Below are positions 44,001 through 50,639 of a stretch of DNA of 64,000 bases, piece after piece (position 1 is the first letter of the stretch; each line of letters opens with the position of its first letter). The DNA comes from a virus. The translations under genes were made by a program, and so were the position numbers. Where the stretch lies: the IMG/VR virus record IMGVR_UViG_3300030329_006606, positions 24,817-88,816 of that record; one strand, 5' to 3'. The notes beneath the pieces were generated by a model. That model had not been told where the DNA came from. It worked only from the letters and a program-made list of their open reading frames with translations, and made no database searches.

Positions 44001-47000
44001 TATTTTCTGGCCAGAAAGAAGTTGAATCAGTATATTTTCTGGTAACCCCAGCTAGCTCAAATTGTATACAGGCGTTAGCTGTTTCGTTCTGCCACCTACT
44101 AGGTTTATATCCGTATCTTCCTCCGCCTCCACCAAACCCTCTATTTAGAGCTTTGATTTGTGATTCAATTTGTGCGTCAGATATATTTTGATAATCTTCA
44201 TGCCACACGACATGAACCCATACCTTAACTAATTTTGATTGCCCAGCAATAACACTGAGGGTTTGTGCTTTGTTTAAAACTTCTTCTTCTTGTAGTTGTG
44301 CTAAATTTTTCGCAAATGGATTATTATCCATATGAGATTTTATAAGATCATGAGCAATACACCCTCCGCTCTTCAATACGCACCCTGTGTCAAGACTTAT
44401 GTCTTTGGTGATGTATTTATCATCCCAAGGCATCGAAAAGCCAGAACTATTACTTTTAACAATCTTCGCTTCAGAATAGGGTTGTTTCGCTACGTTTTCG
44501 GGGCATGTCGTACACGTGGTCGTAGCCCCATCACCACCATCGCCGCCGTCCTCACAACATGGATCGCTGAACACTGAGCAATCCGGATCCAAGGCTGGAG
44601 AACTATAACCTACCGCTTGACAATCTCCAACTTTAACATAAAGATCTAAATCTGGCTGAAGGAGCGCCCCCTCCCCCTTGTTCCAACCCAAACTCGCATC
44701 TATGGAGTAGTCCATCGGGTCCGTACAAGGCGCGGCCGTAGTTCCTCCCGGGGGGGCTGTTGTCCCGCCGCCGTTTTGTGCGCAAGTGCATGGCGCCCAC
44801 ACACCGGTTGCAGCCTCTGGGGGTGTGTTGATATGAGTAGTATTCGCAGCATCACCATCAAGACATTCCCAACAGGTATCATCACAGGAAGAGCAACCAC
44901 ACCCCACGTTACATGATGCCACATCACCCGTAGTCCATCCGCCAGAAATAGTCCAAGTATATGTCGGCGTACAAGTACCAGATTGAGTAGTAGTAGTCGT
45001 AGTGGGTGAATTAAAAACATTTGATTCCTCCGGTGCACCTGCATCGGTAACCGTGTATGTTTTGCCATTAGCAAAATCATTTTGTGCTCCAGTATTATAA
45101 CCGGCGTAAGCTATAGCATCATTCTCAGCAAATGTATGAGATTCTCCCGCGGCAATAGTTTCCCCATTAACCTCTATGCTGTTGGTGCTATGATTATTTG
45201 TGAATTTAACAGATTTAACTGGTGCAGTTTCACCAGCACCGTCACTACTGTATTCAAGAGCACATTGACTATGTTGGTTATAATAAACGCTAAATGTTTC
45301 TGGTTTGGAAAATTTCCCACTTATTTTTTCTGGCGGAAAGCCTACGTTATTACACCCCGGAAAAACGTCCTTCTCTAAATTTAGAGAACACTTAGCAGAG
45401 GGTGTTGTACAGGTTGAATCCCCCACTTCATTGCACCACGTTACCTCAAAACAAGACGGACAACCGGATGGACCCGCCTTACCTTGTGCTCCCTTAGGGC
45501 CATCTTTACCTTCTTTACCTTGATAACCTTGGTAACCTTGATAGCCTTGATACCCCTGACAAGGTACGGCATAATCATAAACCAATGTTCCGTTTTTAGC
45601 TTCACAATTAGTCGTTGCTTCTTCGAGGGTAATTCCTCGAACTAAGAACGTTTTCGGGTTCGGCCATTGAGGCTCTGGATAAAAAGGAGAGGAGTCTTGA
45701 GATTCTTCATTTATTTCTGCATCAATGTCAATTACTTTTGATAAATCAAATGGATTCCCCGGAATTGGAATCTCATTATTCCAACAATAATTACAAGGCT
45801 CAGTCTTCATGACTCCTTGATCAACCCATTCGTATTCTGGGCATCTATCATTCACTCCCGGTCCACAATGGAAAGAAAAATTACAACCATTATTACAAAC
45901 GTTCGGTAAATTATTCCCTGTCCATCCTTGGCAATCCCCGTACCTTTGCTCCATGCAAACGGTTTCTCCTCCTCCGTCAGCGCCATGGAAAGTTCTATGA
46001 CATGCATCAGCATCACCACCACCCCAAACAGAACAAGTGTCCCCTCCGGGACCATCAGGACAACACATGCCAGAGGTCGGCGGCGTCGAACTCCCGGGTG
46101 CGTCAACCACACCACAATCTTGCCTCGGAATGACCAGTCGTCCAGAATTGGTAAAATAAACGCCATCGGCATGGGTTGCCCAATCCCAACAATCACCGAC
46201 AAACCTGATCATTGTCAAAGGCGCACATCCACCTTGACACCCGCAACAATCATCACAAACATTACATAAGAACCATTGGACTTTTCCTTGACATATTGGC
46301 CCACCCGTTGTTGTCGTGCCGGGCGTTGGCGTAGTCGTAGGTCCAGCCGTGGTGGGTGGAGATGTTACTCCGTCACCACGAGCGCAAAGCCAGCACTTAT
46401 CAACACCTTGATAACCTTGAGATCCAGTTGAAGGCGTAAAGTCGATAGCAGGCTTACATTTTTTTGTATTTCTTACCCTGCTCTTAATATTAACATCTCT
46501 ATATGTTATAGCCGCATATGGTATATCCTCGTACGTGGGCTTAGAACAGTTACTTTTAATAGCGTCTATACTCACATCACCACCGCCGTCAACAAATCCA
46601 GCGTCTCTTAAGTTGTCTGGATTCATTGCTAAATTAGCGTTGTTTATACCCGCCCACTTCGGGTCGTTTGGATGAACACAACCCAACATTTCAGACAGAT
46701 AGACTTCATTAGAAATGCCCTTATCACCCATCTGCAACAAAGGCCACCATGAAAATTGCTGTCCTGCGTTTTGAAGATTAGTATTAAAAGTGTTAACCCT
46801 ATGTATATCTAAGGTTAATAATCTATTAGAATACCCTTTGCCCAGAGGAACATTCCTGTCGATTGCAGTATCCCCAAAAGCGCTCCCCCCACGATTCAGT
46901 GAGCCCCACGACACGGCTCCGCCCTCAAATAAGGAGTTATGCGATCTACCTCGGTATTTATGTTGGGAGCCATCGTCACCTGACCACATAATAAAATCTT

Positions 47001-49203
47001 GATGTTTTACTATAGAATGGTTCGTTGTTTCATAATTGATCGGATCAAAACCAGCACCAAACCCAGCGAAATTAATGCCATTACCCTTCCTTAATACGTC
47101 TGGGTCTCTAATATAGATAGGCTCAGCTAACTCCACCGCCTCAATAATGTCTCCCACCTTATAGGCTGGAGTAATTGGACCCAAACAACCTTCCCACGAC
47201 ATTGGATCAACAAGATATTCCTTGGGGCAATAAGGTCTAAATCGATCTTGATTACTATAGTCAGGAGATTTCCTTGCGTCAGTATTAATAATCTTTCTCC
47301 AGTTACCCTCAAAGTCCTCTCTATAAGCACTGTACACTGAAGAAGAATTACCCTGATTCCTAACAACTTCAACAGGCGGGTGATTATTTTTCGGCCCCAT
47401 GCCCATAAGAGGACAATCTCTAGCTTCATCAAAATTAGCCGGGTTACAAGTGGGGTCTATTTTTTCTGAACCAATATTCATGAAGAAACCCCACTCCATT
47501 TGAGTTACCATCGCATTTCCAATAGGAGCATTAGCAACTTCTAATGGGTCGCCACCCTGATTAAGAACCCACTGTTTAAACCCTTCTCCGGCGCTGGTTG
47601 GTATATAAATTTGTCTCGTGCCATCAATAGCGTCTTGAACTGTGGGGTGAAGGGTAAAACAATGACACGAACTTTCGTCAACTCCATCAGCATTTCCCCT
47701 AGCGGGCCTAGCGTAAGCTCTTCCGTAAGGATATAATTCATATAATTCTATTGGATAACACTCAGTTGTTATCGTTGGCCAGTGAAATGGGTTCATTTCG
47801 TTATCAACACCATTTGGCTTCTGAATAAGAGAGCCTCCCCCAGTCGTTGTCGTAGTTCCCGAAGCAGTCGTTGTCGTAGTTCCCGAAGCAGTCGTTGTCG
47901 TAGTTCCCGAAGCAGTCGTTGTCGTAGGCGCGCCCGTTGTAGTGGTGGTTGTTCCACATGTTGCTTCACCCAAAAAAGCAAACGCAGTCACGGCATGAGC
48001 ATTAGTGTTACCATCTCTAAAAGTGAGAGATATTTCATCCCCTGTAGATATACAATGATTTAATGATGGCAAACAAAATGTTGTCCAAGCAAATATGGTT
48101 GGATCCTGTGGCGGCGCCGTTGTTCCCGTACACACACAATCCCCCGTCGGACACCCTCCCACGACCTTAACCTGCGATGAGGTTTCCTTTTGGCCAATTG
48201 TAGTTGGGAACAGAATAGTTCCATCGCTTAACTTCATCGGTTGACTTGAATCAAGCGTCTGAAGTATATTATCAGGATCAATAAACTCAACCCTTTCGGG
48301 TAGTGGGTTTAGTCTTGGAGTACAATCTGGATTAACCGGCGTCCCATAAAAACCAGACGTTACCCCTTGTCCTGAGTCGAAAGAAATATCCAACTCCCAA
48401 GCCGTAGCCGCTGCGGCTGATGCCTGCCCGCCTTGGTTAATTACAACCTTGATGTAATCTCTTGAGCCGTTTAGGTTAACTTCAATCCTATTCGTGCCCA
48501 TGTTGGCGCCTTCACCCATTGGGCAAGTAAAGCCGTCCTTAAATAATTGAAGCTCCACCGGGTCCATCTCCGGATCACCATACCAAAAAGGACCAAAAGC
48601 GTTAGAGTCCCCCGAATAGCTTTCGTCACCGTTATCTGAGTAAAATACAGTAACCCAATCAGGTACTGCGGCTACATCTAAATCTAAAATTAGTTTACCG
48701 TTCTTACAGTTTTGGCCCCAAGAACTAGTATCTATAACTATTATTTTTTCGTTTCTGTATTGATCAACATATTGTAGAGAAAGAGAACTGCACCCACCCT
48801 CTCCTGTGGCTGTGTTCGGGTCTCCGGGTGCCGCCGTCACAGGGACCGCATCCCCTCCGTCTCCTCTAGGAGGATTAATAATTTCCGTAAATGGATCCTC
48901 ATCTTCTCCTGCGGATTTTTTTGCGCCGCCTAATTTTATAGTTCCTTGATTGTAGGAAATTGTATCTCCGTCAGAATTTAACCCGCCATGAACCCACAAA
49001 GCCCTTGGTCTCTCAACAAGAACTTTTTTACCACGGTTCGTGCCTTCAAGGTATTCACAAAGCAACAACCTACTATATAATGTAAAATCTTTACACCAAG
49101 CACCACTATAACCAACGTCTTCAGCCAAACCAACGATACGCATCTTAACTAGTTTTTCACCGTTAAGATTTTCAACGTCCCATACTGATTGGTTAAAAGC
49201 CAT
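38083..49203 (-). CDS. Giant virion protein with M43 protease, collagen-like and mucin-like regions, 3706 aa
   Basis: The largest gene, 11.1 kb. Order by residue: N-terminal beta-rich region; Thr linkers near 430; Cys modules; a GYQ collagen-like run (about 1214-1245); two copies of the DLDLYVKV-type domain; a protease segment with C1615 (GGCIAHDLIKSH) and HEAGHFFGLRHIWGDG (H1844) plus Met-turn ENFMDYSGETC; Cys-rich modules; a GGSGYKLNDTLTIA beta domain; two more collagen-like runs (about 2264-2375 and 2481-2538); short repeats of the vGdxlxId...Etxtvtglxs type; and a Cys/Trp-rich C-terminus. AGGAGG is well placed before the ATG, which overlaps the upstream stop (TAATG). Likely a tail fibre or surface appendage carrying an enzyme. 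Confidence 0.87.
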   Translation of the reverse strand: MAFNQSVWDVENLNGEKLVKMRIVGLAEDVGYSGAWCKDFTLYSRLLLCEYLEGTNRGKKVLVERPRALWVHGGLNSDGDTISYNQGTIKLGGAKKSAGEDEDPFTEIINPPRGDGGDAVPVTAAPGDPNTATGEGGCSSLSLQYVDQYRNEKIIVIDTSSWGQNCKNGKLILDLDVAAVPDWVTVFYSDNGDESYSGDSNAFGPFWYGDPEMDPVELQLFKDGFTCPMGEGANMGTNRIEVNLNGSRDYIKVVINQGGQASAAAATAWELDISFDSGQGVTSGFYGTPVNPDCTPRLNPLPERVEFIDPDNILQTLDSSQPMKLSDGTILFPTTIGQKETSSQVKVVGGCPTGDCVCTGTTAPPQDPTIFAWTTFCLPSLNHCISTGDEISLTFRDGNTNAHAVTAFAFLGEATCGTTTTTTGAPTTTTASGTTTTTASGTTTTTASGTTTTTGGGSLIQKPNGVDNEMNPFHWPTITTECYPIELYELYPYGRAYARPARGNADGVDESSCHCFTLHPTVQDAIDGTRQIYIPTSAGEGFKQWVLNQGGDPLEVANAPIGNAMVTQMEWGFFMNIGSEKIDPTCNPANFDEARDCPLMGMGPKNNHPPVEVVRNQGNSSSVYSAYREDFEGNWRKIINTDARKSPDYSNQDRFRPYCPKEYLVDPMSWEGCLGPITPAYKVGDIIEAVELAEPIYIRDPDVLRKGNGINFAGFGAGFDPINYETTNHSIVKHQDFIMWSGDDGSQHKYRGRSHNSLFEGGAVSWGSLNRGGSAFGDTAIDRNVPLGKGYSNRLLTLDIHRVNTFNTNLQNAGQQFSWWPLLQMGDKGISNEVYLSEMLGCVHPNDPKWAGINNANLAMNPDNLRDAGFVDGGGDVSIDAIKSNCSKPTYEDIPYAAITYRDVNIKSRVRNTKKCKPAIDFTPSTGSQGYQGVDKCWLCARGDGVTSPPTTAGPTTTPTPGTTTTGGPICQGKVQWFLCNVCDDCCGCQGGCAPLTMIRFVGDCWDWATHADGVYFTNSGRLVIPRQDCGVVDAPGSSTPPTSGMCCPDGPGGDTCSVWGGGDADACHRTFHGADGGGETVCMEQRYGDCQGWTGNNLPNVCNNGCNFSFHCGPGVNDRCPEYEWVDQGVMKTEPCNYCWNNEIPIPGNPFDLSKVIDIDAEINEESQDSSPFYPEPQWPNPKTFLVRGITLEEATTNCEAKNGTLVYDYAVPCQGYQGYQGYQGYQGKEGKDGPKGAQGKAGPSGCPSCFEVTWCNEVGDSTCTTPSAKCSLNLEKDVFPGCNNVGFPPEKISGKFSKPETFSVYYNQHSQCALEYSSDGAGETAPVKSVKFTNNHSTNSIEVNGETIAAGESHTFAENDAIAYAGYNTGAQNDFANGKTYTVTDAGAPEESNVFNSPTTTTTTQSGTCTPTYTWTISGGWTTGDVASCNVGCGCSSCDDTCWECLDGDAANTTHINTPPEAATGVWAPCTCAQNGGGTTAPPGGTTAAPCTDPMDYSIDASLGWNKGEGALLQPDLDLYVKVGDCQAVGYSSPALDPDCSVFSDPCCEDGGDGGDGATTTCTTCPENVAKQPYSEAKIVKSNSSGFSMPWDDKYITKDISLDTGCVLKSGGCIAHDLIKSHMDNNPFAKNLAQLQEEEVLNKAQTLSVIAGQSKLVKVWVHVVWHEDYQNISDAQIESQIKALNRGFGGGGGRYGYKPSRWQNETANACIQFELAGVTRKYTDSTSFWPENNASRDSKPDPVKHDSTGGSDAVDGHFNIWVCHLLMPAGFCLYGYGTFPNFRADLHPTGNEDGVVMDHRAFGDHTGTVGATSEGREGDGCDGAYDGSWGSDAKDSGIIMVHEAGHFFGLRHIWGDGDCSRDDGVADTPLQDQSSGQDCPGPSKETCGSLDMYENFMDYSGETCQSIFTCGQMNVMHANLEISPNRTNLLNGTTNSQGGLFSGIPCPGDSFAQCGQISNTTAPPGTTTTTTGGPGTTTTTQDPTLPGGACGECNEAGGWKCCRKAGCIPCDTDKPNAGAPGSPDWNCCYKNPNDGGDFGSECEMCNSDSTQACVPDCCCDDACCFFQDCCPDACSKVQKGSDEGQEGAKCISSGAEEDHPNCCAGGEEPKRCDKSEVEDCLCPGETYCVYNPATGQQGTFTIEPGGGDMAIASNNPFEAGENEGAIQSVDNISGGDASGEYTEVSASGGAGSGAKFKVVIDGSGTTVTVVSGGSGYKLNDTLTIASADVGEGSEVKFDVAGVDEGKGAKKGDTLIICLGPCPKNGYQGYQGYQGYQGYDGYARYKGYQGDKGYQGYQGYQGYQGYQGLDGYARYQGAQGYQGLDGYARYQGAQGYQGKDGSATYKGYQGYQGLDGYARYRGAQGFQGYQGAKGEGCPACETFIGDPNGNAVPTAGGWEALAGGKIKAYLNNAENCWTEGEPICVNQNEAGEEKFEGSTISTFVPSTKPAGAPQPTQAYMEITGLESSFNGQLSVTICHGSCTNMGYQGFQGYQGQSGYATYQGYQGYQGLGGQGYQGFQGGEGSGYQGYQGKPGFGDDPCGDIGNAGNECCNTNWWTAMTFQCNITGKQNLTIEGDTHLQELVMIGEPGELCDNNLLVWNESTFYCETTFKECVTFEKGFKSDKLSVSELHFCGGGDCTGGDGTLLPCPENAPSILWNNGGGLHWEPVVTRTITICVDGVNQEVCILTSGCEGEEANRALLDQAANIGDTTINLTDQAWVQVGATLSIDANQHNAETVTVTGLGSVLVTALTKAHSKGAVVQLVSNPTTTTSTTTTTTSGPTTTSGPTTTTTAGPTTTTVAPARYYIVEHHMASVPVFDITESSGWSSGALVPAQFTSSLVYKPSEDYFYNQFWGVSNNISCYANTTFSSSDLGQNINKCGGFWTKQRPSWDVGSWVNSWSQAPAAGSNCSDVDAWGNPTDASCWESKWNPGVFVTIFSDIDMANSGLDFDDLKLGDVVWATADGSDVKTCWTITGVGGNNTALPTEWSTSDGSTAATTYKDLWDSLNSIGKINPWTLVASYNCFAHWSFSTNTGVFKSSQYGNSASARSSCSACVDMVDSQVNQPNGEDCSPCSLSVCDTNNLVQPISIGSTSVYLRHHSGLSVGDSLVIDPWTSNEETFSISTLSGLMTAQRTKRVGMLATATSSFAKSHSANAAVIGLAEKNALQNKYKITKCCDNGSDTVLNVSGLTKASCATHADVSCLNDGCWIPNGCVNGKCSWRYSKESEEYGDCATGQPFKSVYIYWNVFKGVTGNELGRWEMSPAIPPKGVISYSTHRCPWTWTADENRSSASNPWDSTVTWQYGAKVGRGGAGRSACIVSRTAAQVVAIATTTTATPTTAAAPLQSATTTTTQGPTLPGGCCTPKHEWTDMVVEEFHSWSGGFCDNKSCCHWDGGCILGSCQGVVQTSAHNGFRSNSQVYLKKEDPNNPGEFIKTCYRVKDAHAVDATTKWSESPDISSNWEECGCPSKNGCPATTTPEPCDTPEKLGLIVSGHSGEFPAGGCLNGCYLALTYNNKCYTTTVAPVFVPGGVTGATPNPAGTASPTVGPTQPPPVPNPTTAGPTTTTTTPAPGVQEYIGIDCRTNQQVRFIDEYGTAAAYPNAVSHEIGGVETMAYETLLLERAITVTRMINGQPVLVSSSASICVNSWTKTAWTGTATLTVLNKWMGKTCDVLHNDGDLGNNIPHSCMAPWNGGTYNSGNIMP
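41590..41760 (-). repeat. Collagen-like GYQ triplet repeats (third cluster)
   Basis: Codes runs such as GYQGFQGYQGQSG and GYQGYQGLGGQGYQG. Gly at every third residue with Tyr or Phe and Gln in X and Y is collagen-like though proline-poor. Repetition is visible in the DNA as CCTTGATA/CCTTGGTA units. Confidence 0.85.
42080..42410 (-). repeat. Collagen-like GYQ triplet repeats (second, longest cluster)
   Basis: About 110 residues of G-x-y triplets: GYQ runs alternate with G(L/Y)DGYARYQGAQ units, recurring every 18-24 residues. The higher-order unit suggests growth by duplication of segments of about 60 nt. Confidence 0.88.
43642..43674 (-). other. M43 zinc-binding motif of the 3706 aa protein
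   Basis: Codes HEAGHFFGLRH from residue 1844, with all metzincin residues kept. HIWGDGDCSRDD and VADTPLQ follow as in the 1442 aa protein, and the Met-turn is FMDYSGETC. Confidence 0.9.
45470..45562 (-). repeat. Collagen-like repeats (first cluster)
   Basis: Codes GYQGYQGYQGYQG followed by more classical GKEGKDGPKGAQGKAGPSG triplets with Lys, Pro and Asp, as in phage fibre collagen-like stalks. Confidence 0.85.
47841..47927 (-). repeat. 24-nt tandem repeat, 3.6 perfect copies
   Basis: Perfect 24 nt units at 47841-47864, 47865-47888 and 47889-47912, plus a 15 nt partial copy, coding (T)5ASG in the 3706 aa protein. Period 24 here against 21 in the two neighbouring genes shows one extra Thr codon per unit. 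Confidence 0.92.
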
Positions 49204-50636
49204 TAGTCAATACCTCCTGTTATTATAACTTCATCAATAAAAAAATCACTCACGCTAGGATGTCCGCCGCTTACAGTTAGCTTGGCTAACATGTAGTCTT
49301 TATCCCTCGTTTTGTTATTTATTATTTTTATATCTAATTCTTCCTTGATTGGCGCATGCACTGTTCCTGTGTTTACATATTTTGCCGCTCCCAGATTAGC
49401 CGGATAAAATACCCCTGCTTGTGCTCCGGTTAAATTGTTTGTCCTATAATCGTGTAAACTTGACAATGTTCCTGTTTTAAAATCCCACACTCCAGTAAAT
49501 GTTTTTTCATAAGCGTCAACTAGAGCTACCCCCGTACCAGAATAAGCGTTTGTTCCGGTTACTGGCGCAACAATTTCGACGGTCGGCACAGATTCAAAAT
49601 AAATCCCGGGTTCAAGCATTTCCATCCTGCTTTCCTTAACATGGCCGCTTACAATCTGCATATAGCCCGTGGCTCGAACATCTGTACCAAGTCCTTCAGA
49701 AAATTTTAACCATGCCCATCCACCGTTATAGTTGTTATTGTACCCATTCCCACTGCTAGATAGACTTACACCTGTTACCCGATTATATGTTCCAACTTTG
49801 CCGCTGTAATACTCTAGACTCACAGAGGTCCTGCCTGATATATTTTCATCACCACTAACTACATCCAAAAGATAAGTATAATTACCTGTTGCTGTGTCGT
49901 TCATTGTCCCAGATATAAGTGCGCCTTGGTTTTCTCCTTGCGGCGATAAGAAAGAAGAAATTTCATAATTAACAGGTTGCTGGGCGGTTAAGTTTTCGTT
50001 ATGGTATATATTTCCAGCATTAGTTTTTATATTAAGTTGTAAAGGCAATACCCCCTCTTTGCCCCCTATATTCTTAACTACAATATTTGCTGCGCCAGAT
50101 CTATTAACAGAGGTTGGGCTCGATGTAATTTCGTATTGCCCCGTGCTTGCTCCGGTTACTGCGGTGCTACTTATAGTTATGTCTGCATTGGTAGATAGGT
50201 TTTGGAATTTTCCGGTTAACGTATCCCCTAAAGTAAATTTATCTTGAAAATCAATACTCAAACTAATGGGATCAGAATAAACGGTGGTGTCTACATTTAA
50301 TTTACAATTTTCTGCTTTTGCGTAAAAATGACCTATGGAGAAATTGTTTTTCTGCCCCACATTACAAATAGATTTATTATTAATATTATAATTATACTTT
50401 GTAGTATTAAATGCTCCTGATATAGACATTCTTTCATTCTTCTTATATGAGTTTACATATCTACCTTCAAAGTCATAAATCTTACCACTAATAAATTTAA
50501 ATAAAATAGATTGATTTTGACCGCTAAAGCCTACGTGAGCGACACCAGTAAGATTGTCAAGACGTAGGTCTTTTAAATAAAAAGTCATACTATCTTGATT
50601 CGTCAATTCTAATGTTTTTTCTCCAGTTATTAGCAT
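49203..50636 (-). CDS. Structural protein, unknown, beta-rich, 477 aa
   Basis: Opens MLITGEKTLELTNQDSMTFYL and is rich in Ser/Thr/Asn/Gly with alternating hydrophobic strands. LEPGIYFESVPTVEIV and GTGVALVDAYEKTF resemble segments seen in phage tail and fibre proteins. No catalytic motif. It lies between the hub-like protein and the 3706 aa giant and overlaps the latter by TAATG, so it may connect the appendage to the tail. Start is at ATG 50636; AGGAGGAG is too far upstream to be a clear ribosome site. Confidence 0.7.
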   Translation of the reverse strand: MLITGEKTLELTNQDSMTFYLKDLRLDNLTGVAHVGFSGQNQSILFKFISGKIYDFEGRYVNSYKKNERMSISGAFNTTKYNYNINNKSICNVGQKNNFSIGHFYAKAENCKLNVDTTVYSDPISLSIDFQDKFTLGDTLTGKFQNLSTNADITISSTAVTGASTGQYEITSSPTSVNRSGAANIVVKNIGGKEGVLPLQLNIKTNAGNIYHNENLTAQQPVNYEISSFLSPQGENQGALISGTMNDTATGNYTYLLDVVSGDENISGRTSVSLEYYSGKVGTYNRVTGVSLSSSGNGYNNNYNGGWAWLKFSEGLGTDVRATGYMQIVSGHVKESRMEMLEPGIYFESVPTVEIVAPVTGTNAYSGTGVALVDAYEKTFTGVWDFKTGTLSSLHDYRTNNLTGAQAGVFYPANLGAAKYVNTGTVHAPIKEELDIKIINNKTRDKDYMLAKLTVSGGHPSVSDFFIDEVIITGGID

Positions 50637-50639
50637 ATT

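Noticed and set aside
24300-49000. Many plus-strand frames of 60-240 codons opposite the giant genes
   Set aside because: They are shadows of the Thr/Cys/Gly-rich minus-strand frames, with no ribosome sites or family patterns.
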